64,000 bases of DNA from contig OY829326.1 in the NCBI GenBank assembly GCA_963691655.1, forward strand, positions 145,966,998-146,030,997, read 5' to 3'. The DNA comes from Toxonevra muliebris (taxonomy: Eukaryota; Arthropoda; Insecta; Diptera; Pallopteridae). The notes under the pieces were generated by a model, which did not search any database, was not told the origin of the DNA, and worked only from the letters and a program-made list of their open reading frames with translations. A program made the position numbers and the translations under genes. Shown in pieces: positions 36,225 through 50,000 of this stretch (its first letter is position 1; each line of letters starts with the position of its first letter).

Positions 36225-36790
36225 TGAGACTGCAATAATATATTGCGTTTTGAAACCGAAATAATTTATGTAGACTATTTCCGTTCGAAATAGAAATAAT
36301 ATATATACCTATGGAAATGATATATATGTTAGAAAGCGTTTTTTTCGATGCCTCAGAGGTAAGTTTGTTGCTTTCTACAATATAAGTGCCTGATATTTTG
36401 ATAGATGCTTATGGGTTTTATTGCTAGGGATGTTTAATTTGCTTTAATATCAGCTCTAAATTAATATATTAGTAATTAATATTATTTTTTGCAAGGCAAT
36501 CTAATATTTTAAAGGTTTGAAAAAGTGAGAAAACAATTTTTCCGACACTTGAAAATTAATTTATTTTCTTATTTAAACTAAAGCAAAGTTTTTCTAGTTT
36601 CGAAATTGTTTTAAAACCGAAACAACATTTATATGGACTATTGCGTTTTGAAAACCAAAATAATATGTATATGGATAATTTCCGTTTAAAATTTAAAAAA
36701 TTTATGTTTGGATTATTACGTTTTGAAACCGTAATAATATATATATGGACTATTTCGCATATATTATTTCAGTTTGAAATTCTTCTAATT
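36225..36790. repeat. Degenerate minisatellite, ~40-bp units
   Basis: Units of the form TTTTGAAACCGAAATAATAT plus ATATGGACTATT recur at about 36225-36320 and about 36600-36790, with a non-repeat stretch between. Copies vary (TTTTAAAACCGAAACAAC, TTTTGAAACCGTAATAAT). No coding content. Confidence 0.65.
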
Positions 36791-38007
36791 GAAAAACTTT
36801 CATATAGTTAATTTCAGGTTTTCTTTATGGATTATTGTGATATGGATTATTTCATGGTGCCATTTTTAACAATATATTTTCAGTACTGGGTGCACAAAAA
36901 GATTTATTATGCTAACTATATCTTACATTAGACCACTTCCCTTAGTATTTTTGGCAGTTAAATAATTTTCACCAGCTAAGTAATTTACAACAATTTATCA
37001 ATTGCCATGGTAAAGGAAAGAGGCAAAACAGATTTTTGGAAATTTAATCAATTCCAATTCTCCAATAAATAAAAACCCAAAAACAAACCGTGCAATTTTC
37101 ACGGTCATTGCGTTATATTCCAAAAGCTCTCCGCTTAAGTACGTCAACAAATCAACTCATTACGTTCACCGCTATAATAAAAAGTATGGCAGTACTGCCA
37201 TTAGAATTCATGTTAAATGAAACGAATGTCAGAGCACAGAGTAAACGGGCAATGACAATACGAATGCGACAAACAAAACGAACGTAGACAACGAATGAAA
37301 GACGTGCAATTTTTACTTTTCTCCTAAAAATAATTTTGTGCGGTCGAAGTAAACGTTTTCGGCTTTTGACAGTAAAAAGGCGACGTTTTAATTTTTTTAT
37401 TTTTTAATATTATTCAAATTCTTATTTATTATTTATCATTGCCGCCTCTTTTATAAAAATTCAATAATTAGTAGTAATAATTAAGTAAATAATATAAAAA
37501 AGTAAATTTTCATTTTTTTTTTGGATGAAAAAAGTTTATGTGCAAAAAAATTTGTAGTTAATAAAATTGTTAAAAGAAAAAGCTTTGGTTTGTGTGTGGA
37601 AAGAAAAATTTGAAATATATTCAATATTTGATAAAATTTAAAACGGAAAATTGAAAGAGAAAAGGAGTTTTTCAATAAAAATTCAACGAATTTTTTTTCG
37701 TGTGTTTTACTTGAAGAGGAAAATCAAAAATTCCGCAGCTGCTTGGGAAACCCGGCAATTTTAGTGTGTTTGAAAGCGGTAATTGTGCCTGAAACGCTGC
37801 AATAAGAAAAATTGAATATTACAATTTGATCGTGAAACGTCTGTGGCACCTTCGTTCATATCAAAATCGTTAGCAACGCAGACACCATTGCCGTACGCTA
37901 CTGGTGATTCTGTAACTGCTACTCTGTTCGAATTAAAAAGCCAAAGATATATACAGTATTATTATTAGACAACAGCTAAAACAACAAAACGCACGCAAGA
38001 GAAAAAA

Positions 38008-41000
38008 ATGGAAAAGAAGTCCCAGAAAACAACATCATCAGCGGTAAGGAGTAACAACACCAATATTGATGGTGGCGGTGGCGCTACCACTATGTCAGCG
38101 TCTGCATCACCGATGATTTCCGTTACTGTAACACCTTCAGCGACATTGCAACAACAACAAAATAATCATGCCGGTAAAGACGTAGCTGCTGCCGCTGGAT
38201 GCATTAACGCTGTCACCACCGGTGTTGCTGCTGCTGGTAACGGCAAACATCGATGTAGCGCCTCCTCACATCATCATCATCACAGCAGTCATCATCATTC
38301 GACGACAAGCCATCATCAGTCACAATCATTGCTAGCAAATAATAAAAGTAACAATAATTCCATATGTGCACTGATCAATGGAAAAGCCCGTATGGAAGCG
38401 GGAACAGTTGTTGCTACTGGTGACAATACTACCAGTTTAAGTAAGTTAACAACAGCAGCAACTAGAACAACAACAATTGTTAGCCCTAAAATAGGAACAA
38501 CGACGGCAGCGACAGCGCGCAATAAAAATGAAGGTGAGTAAAACGTTCATTTCGTTTGACATTTTTATTGAACTATTGAACAACAGCAGACACAGTCAGA
38601 CAGACAGACATGTGACATTTATCAACTCTTATTAAACGTAAATGCTCATGTCACGCATGCATATCATATGTTCATATACACATATACAACTTAAATACTT
38701 TGATAAAATAATCACCAATAGACATTTCCCCTTTACTCCATCCACTCCTTTATGTCACAAAAACAATAAAAAATCCACGACGACCTTTTCTTTCCAAAGG
38801 TTATTGTATTTTCATATATTTATCGTATGAGTAATTTATAAACTTTTAGTTCAAATTTTGTTGATAATAGGTTGTTTCTCATTACCAGAAGTGATTAAGT
38901 CGTAATTTAGAAGCAATGAAATAGCTGAGTGTAACGATTCGAGTTTCAAGCTAATTCCGGGTAGAGATTCACATTTTCCTGTAGATCATCCTGTTTTAAC
39001 TTTTTTAGAACCCGGTTGAACTTTAGAGACATTCAAACAAAATTCCCTAAGTTAGACCTTATTAAAAAAAAGTGCGCCAAATTTTCTAAAATAAGCATTT
39101 TGCAAAATTTTGAATATAACCGAAGTTCTGCCTGACCTAAAATTAGTAAAAGCAACTCAAATTTGTTCCCAACCCAGAGGGGTTTTGCATTCCTCCACCA
39201 GGTGTAAAAACCCAACTGGAAGTTCTTATAGAAAAATAACAAAAAAGTACTAAGAGCAGAATAATTCTGCAATTTATTTCAATTTTTGTCACATGTTTCT
39301 GTTTACAGATGATGCGAGAAAAATTTTAGGAAGATAATTTTGCCTCACGACCCTCAAAAGCGCTAGTATATTTCGTTTGAGAAAAATAGGTTTCATAATC
39401 TTTTAGATATGGATGATGTAATGGACCTAGACCCTGTTTTTCTCAGAAATTCGTTGATTTCCTGGGAACTTACAAAAGATCTCAAGTCACACCTTTGAAA
39501 ACTTAGAAGTTACTTAGATTTGTTATGTATTTTAAATTAAGTGAAGTGTCATTCATCATGCTATTCTCCAATAGTCATTGTGTGATTAATACAACCTCAA
39601 ATTCATTTCATGTAAAGTGTGATTTTTCATGCGTTTGGTTTTTAATTAAAAAAAAAGCACAAAAAAGTAGAAAAGTATGAAAATTTTGTTTGTAAGTAAT
39701 CCATGCGAGAAGTTCAATTTTTCACCACAGGAATGTGTCCTGCCTTCTCTTTCAATCCGACCCGTGGTTTTTTTATAGTATGGTTTTGTCAACTAACGCC
39801 CTTGTACAAACTTTCAGTGCTGTGCTATAAATAGTTCTGGAGATAGAGTTGTATGGGCCATGTCCACTACTCCATGCATATCCATATTTTTTTTACAGAA
39901 TACAATTAACAAATAATATTTTCATACCAAATCTTAGAGTTGTACCTCAGATGATTCCTAATCCATAATTAAAATTTAAGTTATATGGAAGGTACCATTC
40001 CTCCTTTTTTATTCTCACTTATTGATATGGCGTGACACGGTCAACTAAAGTATTTGTACCAAACCTTAATATTGTACTGTAAATGGATGTGGAATTATGC
40101 CCAAAAAAGCATTTCAGTTGTATGGGAGGTACCACGCCCACTTGTTCAAAACGTTTTGTTTGTTTTATTCCAAAATGAAGTGGAAAACAATATTAGTCAT
40201 CGTCATAAATGAGTTCATCAGTGCCTAGATTTTCATTTCCCTCCCGCTGCTCTGTCGATTTTCAATTTGGTTATTGTTTTGATTCGAAGATTTCTAAAGT
40301 GAGCATGCACTAGTGAAGGATAGGTGAGATAACATGTATCTTTATCGCTTTTGCTATTAATCTCGGTTTGTGTAGAGAAGATTTTGATTACTGCTAAATT
40401 TAAAAATTTTTTATCACCATGGAAAAAGTAACAAAAGGAAACTCATCACTCAGTGTAGGAAAATGCTGGTGCCATCTTTTGCTCTCACTTTTCACTAAGA
40501 ACTTAAAATGTTTTGACATTGAATAAATTACTATCTAGAGTGTATGGTATTCGCATTTAACTGAGTAAAAAGAAAAAATGTAGGTACTTGATCCACTATG
40601 ATTTTGAAAATTAAATTAAAATAAAATATAATATTTAAACTATTCAAATCCATTCTTTGTCCAATAGAAATAAAATATAATTTTGAAATGTGACAGCATT
40701 AATAAACAATTATCTTACATTAGTTAATAAAACTTCCAAATTATTAGTAATTATTTATTTTTTATTTTAAATCGGTTAATATTATAAATGAAATAAATTA
40801 AAATTTATTACTAAATTATGAAATAATAAGTCTGTTCGCGTACTTTATTAGTAAAATTTTACTAGTAACAAAATTTAAAAGCTTATGAAGATGCTCTCTT
40901 AAAAACAGAATAATCTGAAAAAGTACTCGAACGGAAAACAAGTAAAATTTGTAAGTAAGCTAACTAATATTTCAAAACAGCTGTTCAAAAAAAAATTTTT

Positions 41001-44000
41001 TTTCAATTATTTAAAAAACAATAAAAAAACTCAAGAATGCTCGAGGTTAATTGTTCGCTGATGACTTTTAATCGGGTGCAATATAGTAAGCACTAAAAAT
41101 AAATGGGTAATTAACGATATGCAAACAAAATTCTATTAATTTTGCAAATAGAGCATACAGAAACAATTTAATGCAAATTGTTAAAATTGAATTCCCTTCT
41201 ATTGGAGTTGCATTTGTACTTTATCCTAATTTTAAACAAATTTCAAAAAATATTTGGCAAAAACGAAAAGTTACTTTGACAGTTTGGCAGAGAAATTTCT
41301 GCTGGCAAAAACTTGAATAGTATCAAACTGTTTAACAAATGACAAATTATTAGACTGCTTTTACATACACCGATTTTTGATTAACTTTTCCATATTCCCT
41401 TTTGTTCTATTGTTGACAGCTTTTATATACAACAATTTTAACCGACCGATTTTGTATTTCTATTGCTTGTAAAAAGGAAACGTCAAAAATCGTTGGTGCA
41501 GCCGATTTCGGCTCGTTTACTTTTGTGTCCTTTCCCTCGCCAACAAACAGAAAATCGGCCAAAAATCGGCAGACTTAGCTGACAATAACAAAAACGAGAA
41601 AATATAAAATAACTAAAATTATTAATTATTTATTTTGAAAAAACAGATAAATTTACAAAATGGAAATTGGCGAAATTCATTAAAATTGATATACTTTATA
41701 TTTTTAAGTTTCTTTGATTTTTATTTGAAATATTTTTTTTTTTTCTGAAAAGGAAACATTTTTCGTAAACAACTTTTACCTTGGTTTTCGCGCTCCCGTG
41801 CTTTTTCCAGTTATTGTCTCTCTCTAAGCAAATTTTTCATATTAGCTTGTATTTGACCCTTCAAGTTTTCGTCCGAAAAGTAACAGACCTATTTTTACTA
41901 TTAGAAATTTATCCAATAAAATTTTGGTAAAAAGTATTACGGAGAAAAGGCAATTTACTGTATCTCTCTTTTACTATTTTTTGCGTACGCATTCCGTTCG
42001 CGTTCCAGTAAAAATAGTAAAACTAATAATGGTTTTTGTGTATCCGAGCATACCTAATGCCTAAAACAAAAGTAAAAGTAAATACATTTTAATCACTCAT
42101 TAGGTAATTGATAAGCGTATAATAAATATAAAATATGTATGTAGCAATTTTAGTATTTTTACTTGCGTAGAAAGTGCCCTTTAGCTAAAAGTTTTGGGAA
42201 CTACCAAAAGGAAAAACAAAAACCTTCGAAAACATGTTCGAATTCAAACCCTCTCCCAATTCCAACCTTCCACAATAAATCGAAGACGGCAAAATAAAAG
42301 CGGCGAGTCGATCAGTTTGGTTGTCAGCGATTCATTGCAAGAGATCGGAGTTAAAGGGTCGAATTTCTTACAAATAGAATATGCGTTCCAAAAACTACAT
42401 CACATTTTCAAAATCACCCAATCTTAACCAAAATTGAATCAGCTTTATTATTTCAACATTTTCTATTCTCTCGCCATATATTCAAAATCGTGTGCACTGA
42501 TTTTCCCCCCTTTTGAACTTGAATAATTTTCAATTACTCTATATCTTTCTTAATTCTGTATTTCTTCTAGTTTTTATTTATTTATTTAACAAAGAAAAAA
42601 AAAGAACAATTTTCCTCAAATAATAAAATATATTTTATATTAGCTTAAAAATTGACCTTTTTGTTTATAATAATACACGAGTATATACTTTCAGTTTAAT
42701 TAACTACAATTTCCCCTTCCCAAAGTGATATAAGTAATATAAAATTAAATAAACAAACAATATGCAAACGTAATTTTCTTTCTACACTTTTGTTTTCAGA
42801 GGCTATCAATGATTTACGTCAACGCATTCCCGAAATTGAGAATATTTTCGATGTGCATAGTCGAATTGGTAATGGTACATTCAGTACCGTGCTTCTAGGT
42901 ACTTTGAAAAAAGAACGTGAGCTACCAGAGAATAACCGTCGGAAATTTGCAATTAAACATCATATACCAACAAGTCATCCGGATCGTATAATGAAGGAGC
43001 TACAATGTATGGCGAAAATTGGGTAAGAAATCATTTATGAAAAAAATAATTTTAAATAATGTCCAGAGAGCTAGATAATTTCCTTCAGATCCATGTCTAA
43101 TGTGGAGGAAATTTTCAACAAACAAAATGGTAAAATCTATGCTAGAACATCAAAAGAAGCAAAAAATGCTGTTCCATGGGTTCAGCGGGGTCATCACCCT
43201 GCATCAGTAAGGGTTTAAAGGCCTTTAAAAGTAAAAGGCGATCATTTCGCCTTGAGCTTTTTTTCAATTTATCAATTAGTCAATTTATTGATTTAACATT
43301 ATCATCATTCAGTTCTAATGATAACCCGATATTTGCATTATAAAATAATATTAATGGTTAAAACAAAACAAGTATTAGCATTAACAGTGGACAATAAAAA
43401 ATAAAAATTCTCCATATGATCTTTTTTTTTTCTCGTTCGTGTATCGTTTTTTTTTTTTTTGCTTATTCATAATAAACTTTATTTCGATGACTAATGCTTG
43501 GTTTTCACTGAGAATAAGAGAGAATTTCCGATATGAAATTTGCCAACATGCTGGAAAATTTGATTGAATTTGACATAGTGAAAACCAGGCATAACAATTT
43601 CAAAGGTATAGCCATGTGAAAACTTACTGGTACGTTGCGCATTTTGGGGAAACCCCGTTCTTGTAGCAAAGCATTTCACAATTTCTATGATCTGATAAAA
43701 TTCTCTATTTACCTGAGAATAACCCATTGAACTGGTACTTGAGTCACGTATTTAAGAACTAAATCACCAAAATGATACACTTTATTAGAACAATCCATTT
43801 GGATATTTTTTAAGAATTTAACCACATCTGGGAATCGAACCTGAGGCAGATGGAACTCCAATCAAGGACTCATCCACGAAGTAATCATTGTTGAACGTTG
43901 TCGAGCTGTTTCTGAACTAGATTAGCAGCTTCTGTAGGAGATTAATTTGACGCTAAAATGGCAGTATTGTCTGGATAAGTAGTTATGGTAATACCATCAG

Positions 44001-47000
44001 TTTCAATGATAGGTATGCCAATGAAATGACCAATGAATTATCAAACTAATGCATGCAGGATATGTATGTACATAAATGCTATAGCAATCGTCAGTGGAAA
44101 GCTTGGTTTAACCATTATGGATTTTCTGAAATCAGCTCTGTAATGAATTTTTGATTAGTGCGTCACAACGGGTTTGTTGATCAGCCCGAATAAAGACGTC
44201 GTTTTGTTATTGTATGTTGAAGAAAGTACAATTTAAGCTTTGGTTCCTAATTCGTTCAAGATACGGATATTGAGCACCCTATAGAAGAACTTGACAAAAG
44301 AATATTCACAAAAAAAATTGTTTGTGCAAAGCTTGGGCTGCTATTAGGGCATGCTAAAAATACCTACAATTGCACCTGAAATCTTGCAATAATAAAATTC
44401 ACGTTTAAATTACACGAATCTTTTTTTTACTATTAAGTATATAAAAATGATTCACAAAAACTTCAAAGATACTAATTTTGTAGTAAAAATAAAGGAAATT
44501 CTATTTTATATTCCAAATTCCAAGTAGAATAGTTTATTTTTTGAATCGAATTCAGTAGAATTTCTGTTGCTAATATTTCATAAAATTCACAAGAAATAAT
44601 AATACATAAATACTTACATACATACTTATGTATTTCTAAAATCCAAAATAAAGCAATTTATTTAAAGAGATTTTCAAAATAAAAGAAAAATGTATTTTCG
44701 TTTTTAGAGCGTTTAAAGAAATTATTGAGTGCAAACTCAACCTGATGACGTATTTCGCAGTTTAAAAATAAATACATAAATGTCAGCGTACATATTGAAA
44801 TAATTTACATATAGATATTTTACATACTTATGTCTTTTTTCATCATTTAGTTTGTACATGAACAACGCCTACGATCCTATGCTAAGTATAGTAGTCTGAA
44901 TCAAAAGTCAGCACCACCACCACCCATCCACGCGCTACCAACCGCCTACCGCCAACATACCCTTTAAACATTTTATATTTCTTATATTTTTGCAATTAAC
45001 GTCATAGCAAAACTATTTCGCCAAATACAAATACAATATATAAGTAGTTGAATACTTGGTTGTACGAACTACACGCAAAATATTTCTACCAAATTTGCCC
45101 ACCTCCACCCCCTCAAACAATAAATGCTGGCTCGTCGCCGGTACAAATGGCCTGCGGTGCGTTTTGTGTGACTCGACCGGCATGGCGCATGTGGTCGGCT
45201 CATAATTGGATTGCTAAATATTTGTTGTTAGATAGAATGCTCGTGTTGTTGTAGTTGCCCTCTCCATTTTCACCTTCACCTTCGCATTTTCATATAATAT
45301 TTTCGACGTTGCTGCTGCCTTGTTTTGCTGTGACCGGCTTTTTCTCTTCTTTACATTTTCTTCTTTTTTTATTTTTATAGATTTTTCGTGTGACTTTTCC
45401 TGAATGCGATGGTGGTGATTTCATTTAGAAATAACTGTTTTTTTTGTATAAGCTATCTGCCATATGTTCTCTGCTCTCACGTACAATGTACGTCACAAAG
45501 ACGTCATCGGCACACAAGTTACTACAACAACAACAAAAGATACAAACTTTTGTACTCATCAATACGAGTGCAAATGATTTTCATTTTCATTCGGGTTGAG
45601 TTGAGAGGAGGTAGTGGTGACGCTGGTATTTAAGAAGTGCGCACTCGCACTTGTCGTGTTAGCGAGTATGTAGATGTGTATTTGTCTTCCCAATGGCTAT
45701 GTGATACACGTCAGAATGCATTATAATGTACATCTCTGAAAGTTTTGAAGCGAACTTTTTTCTATGTAGGTGCATTTTATATTATTTTATTTATAATTTT
45801 TTATATGACTTTTGGTTTGGGGTTAAAATCAAAAACCAAACGGCGATGTTGGAAAACCACTCACCTTACCCTTCCGCTGCTAACTGATCGTTTACAATTC
45901 CCTCTTATTTTACAGTGTAGTTTGTACTGACTTGCCTTTAATATAGACAGGGTTAGAATCAAATATAATTCTGGGGCTTAAAGTGGTTGAGAGATGAGAC
46001 ATATTCCCCCGTTTCGAACCTAACCAGGGAATTACAATTTTCCATGTTATTTGTGTCTAAGTTGGTATGAAATCACCCGGTTCAGATGCCTTATAAAGTT
46101 TAAAACTTCTAAAGCCCACTGAATCTCTTTTCTGTTACGATGCCGATTCACTGATTCAGCTTGTGAGCTTATCGAAAAAGTGAGTATCGGCAAAAAATGT
46201 CCAGACTCGGAGAGAGCAATTCTCCTTTAATTTTATAGTAAATTCTGTATTACTGGACTGAATTTTACGCAGATGACATAATATTTCTATTCTCCCGCAA
46301 TGAAGCAGATTTTTCTTGGTAGTTGTAGAAATTATTTCATTACCAGCAGAGCTGGGTAAATTCAATTACATTACAATCCCAATTTGTACTTTTTGTTTTC
46401 CATTCCTTAGTAATGAAATTGATAAAAGTTTCAATTCCATTCCATTCGGTAATTAAATATTGTAAAATGCTTCTAATAAGCCGTTGCGAGAGAATCGGAG
46501 AAAAATCGGTATAAATTTTACAATATTTTCCGAAAATTTTTTTTTTTATTTGCATTTTTGGGGATTGAACTAAAGGGGAATCAATTACTTTCGAGGAATC
46601 ATTCCAACTAAATTAGAATTTAATTCCAAGAAAGTAATAGATTAATTTCAAATTCCTTTCTATTCAATTACATTTTCAATTCCTTTTAAGAATTGATATA
46701 TTTTTAATTACAAAATAAAATCCATTACCTAGGAATTTAAAAATTTTAATTACCGATTACAATTCCTTGTTATGGAATTGAAACTTTTATCAATTCCATT
46801 ACTAAGGATTTGAAAGCAAAAAGTGCCAATTACAAATTCCTTGTAATTGGAATGGAGATCGAATTTAATTCCTAATAGAATCATTACTACCCAACTCTGA
46901 TTAACAGCACTGTAAAAATAAAGAAGAGAATCGGTCTCGACCATCCCATTCTCCCTTTGTTAGACAATTTAGTTTCTCGTAATTATATATCTCATGAAAA

Positions 47001-50000
47001 CATATCCATTATATCCATGTCTAGTTTCCTCTGATCGCTGCGGTGGTTCATCAATATTTCAATGACTAGTGTGTGCGCGTTTTTATTAAAGTACATTTGT
47101 GGGAAACACGCCTTAGAAATAAACTGATGACTGAAACCGTTGAAGGTTTGCTTCTTGCTAATCAGTATACCAGCAAAGATTGTATTCATTTTAGCACTTG
47201 TACTATATTATAATGAATTCATACGATAATTTTGCTGAAAATATGATAATTTTTGGAAGGCTATACGATAATTTAGAGTCTCCAGGTGCAGTTCGCATTC
47301 TTTTCGTATTGCATATAGATCACGTCTTTCTTTATACAGGCAAACTGAACTTGCGTCCAAAAGAAGCGTATTAAAGATGCACAACAAAATGTAAAAGCAT
47401 TAGTTTTTATTGTATGGCTATTCCTTTTGTATTATTATATTGTGGTGGGCATTCTCCTTGTTAGCTTCTTTTATCATGAGACGAATGACTTATACCGTTT
47501 TTGATGTGCCTACATACATGTGTACCTGGTCGTATTTGTTTGTACTTAACAAATATTATTTTATACTCATTTCTACTTTTTTTTGTTTATCAATATTTAA
47601 TTTATTTTTATGCACGATTTACGTAAATGCCACCGCGCTTGCTTACCTTCACATATAGACTCCGACCCGCTTCTGCCTTTCTACATTTGTCGCTTTGTTT
47701 ATAATTTTACCTATCATTTACAAATAAATTTATACATTCTACTTATTCTAATATGCAGTATTTTCGTGTGTGCGGGTTTTTGCTTTACTAATAATACTTT
47801 ACGTTTTTATTTACTCGTGTGCATTTGAAATTAAATTGATGATTTAGGTGCTATGACGTAAGTAACTGAATTATGGATGTAATGACAGCACGTGAGTGTA
47901 AAATTTTTTAGTACGCTATCGGTCAAGGTCAACGTAAATTCTTCAGAAGAAATTTTGATTTCTAATAAAGTTGGAGACGACTTCGAAAGTCTAGCGAGTA
48001 GCGCACTAAACTTTCACCTAGCAGTTTGCCTGTTCGATTCCAGTTTGGTCTGGTTTTTAATTTTCATAACTCTCTTATATTCACTATCGATATGAAGTGG
48101 TAGGCAATAGCAGAACGACCAAGTGATAACCAATTGCCACATTGCCTTCAGAAAATCAAAGTATATTTAGCTATATGAGCTGATTCGGAAATAAATAACA
48201 CTTGTTCTTAAATTTAAAAGTTTATTGAAATTTATTTACTAAATTGTTTTTTAAAGAAAATTAATTTGAAGAGAAATGATGCAACGTACAAAAATAAAAC
48301 AGCTGGTAAAACAGTAAGAACAAGATGAGAATGACAAAACGAAGCAGTACACATGGTTGCATTTTGAATGTAGGATGTTTATTGAGCTTAAAAAATATGA
48401 AAGAGTTACTTGGTTTACACTCTCTAAATACAGTGATATACTATAATCTCCTTTAGAGCGATCAATAATTACTCCACGGACGATCTTTTTATATTCTAGG
48501 AATTAAAAGATTCTCCATTGGGAATTTCAGAGCTACCCTCATCGTTGAACATTTACATCAACTTTTCATGTTTAACAATTATTTTATACCTTTGTGCATA
48601 TTTCGCTCATAGCTAAAGTTATAAATTTTACCATTTTCTCTTTTTCTCAACCCACAGTGGCAGCGACAACGTAGTTGGCATTAATTGTTGCATTCGCTAC
48701 AATGAATCGGTGGCATTTATAATGCCCTACATGCAGCACGATCGCTTTCATGACTTCTTCAGTAAAATGGAAATCGCCGAGGTGCAACACTACATGAGAA
48801 ATTTGCTGATCGCTTTGCGGCACGTACACAAATTCAATGTTATACATCGCGATGTAAAACCCAGTAATTTTTTGTACAATCGACGAAAGCGGCAATTTTT
48901 ACTAGTTGACTTCGGTCTAGCGCAACAGGTACCCTCAATGCAATTAGGTTCATCAATGGAATCTACTGGAAGTATATACGCAGCACTGCCAACAGCTATG
49001 GGCATCGAGGGAAAAAGAGCTCGCGAGCAAGATGAAATGGGTTCGAGTAAAACGAATGACACAACCGCGACGCTAACTGGAGATAGTGTCTCGGCGAAAC
49101 GACTGCGCTGCACTGGGCCGCAAGGCGATCAACAACATATTTCAGCATCGGAAACGCCACATGCCAGAGTGGCAAATAGTTGCATCGTGGGTGGTTCACC
49201 ATTTAAGATGCCATTAAAACAGCTTAACGAAATCACTGCACCCACAAAGACTACCTCTGCTGGTGGTGCCGCAGGAGGCACAGCAGGAAGTGGTGGCGCT
49301 GCGAATGCAAACACGAATGCCAACGCCACCAACAGCAACAGCATCTATGAAGCACCACTTAGCCGTCAAGTGAAATCAGCAATACTTGGCGCTACCATCG
49401 GTAGTCGCCTACAGCAAAAATTGCGTAGCGGCAGCGGACGTTCTGGGAATAGTAACACTGCTGCTGCTGCTGGTGGCGGCGGCAATATCACCGGCGGATC
49501 CAGCTCGCAATTACCACCTACAACCAGTGCTCATGTCAATAATGCAACCGCTGCCGATGCAACGAAAGAATCCAATGCCAATTCGAAGTACAATACCAAT
49601 AAAAATCTCAGCATTACCAACGGACCCAAATGCTACTGCTATGGCAATCCACAGGTATGCAATATCTGTCTCATCAAAAAGGAGATACATGCCTCACGCG
49701 CAGGAACGCCTGGGTACCGACCACCCGAAGTCCTGCTCAAGTATCCCGATCAGACAACCTCCGTGGATATATGGGCAGCTGGCGTAATCTTCCTTTCGAT
49801 ACTCTCCTCGGTGTATCCGTTCTTTAAGGCACCCAACGATTTTGTAGCACTCGCCGAAATGGTGACGATATTCGGTGATAAAACAATACGCAAAACTGCC
49901 TTTATACTCGATAGACTGGTGACGCTGAGTCAAAAAACGAAACCACTAGACTTGCGTAAATTATGCGTACGTTTTCGCAATCGCATCAAGTTCAGTTCAC

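Larger units (their letters stand above)
33054..38007. other. Intergenic between GMC cluster and CDC7 gene
   Basis: Contains a partial MITE (34866-34917), a Tc1-like fossil (35530-35760) and minisatellite-like repeats (36225-36790), listed separately. A small hairpin AACTACAAAG/CTTTGTAGTT lies at 34705-34740. The last few hundred bases before 38008 are probably 5' UTR of the CDC7 gene; no clear core promoter was identified. Short open frames here look random. Confidence 0.5.
43023..48657 (+). other. CDC7 intron 2 (5.6 kb), rich in mobile-element insertions
   Basis: Donor ATTGG|GTAAGA at 43022/43023 and acceptor CAACCCACAG| ending at 48657; the join restores GGSDNVVG, the residues expected after the C helix of CDC7. 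Contains five recognisable insertions (43087-43240, 43494-43592, 43735-43885, 46347-46899, 47977-48110), listed separately. Confidence 0.85.

Noticed and set aside
38590..38612. CAGACAGACAGACA run as a regulatory array
   Set aside because: Short microsatellite just after an exon; nothing indicates function.
49386..49787. 133-codon plus-strand frame overlapping CDC7 exon 3, and minus-strand frames nearby
   Set aside because: Out-of-frame shadows of the CDC7 low-complexity insert.
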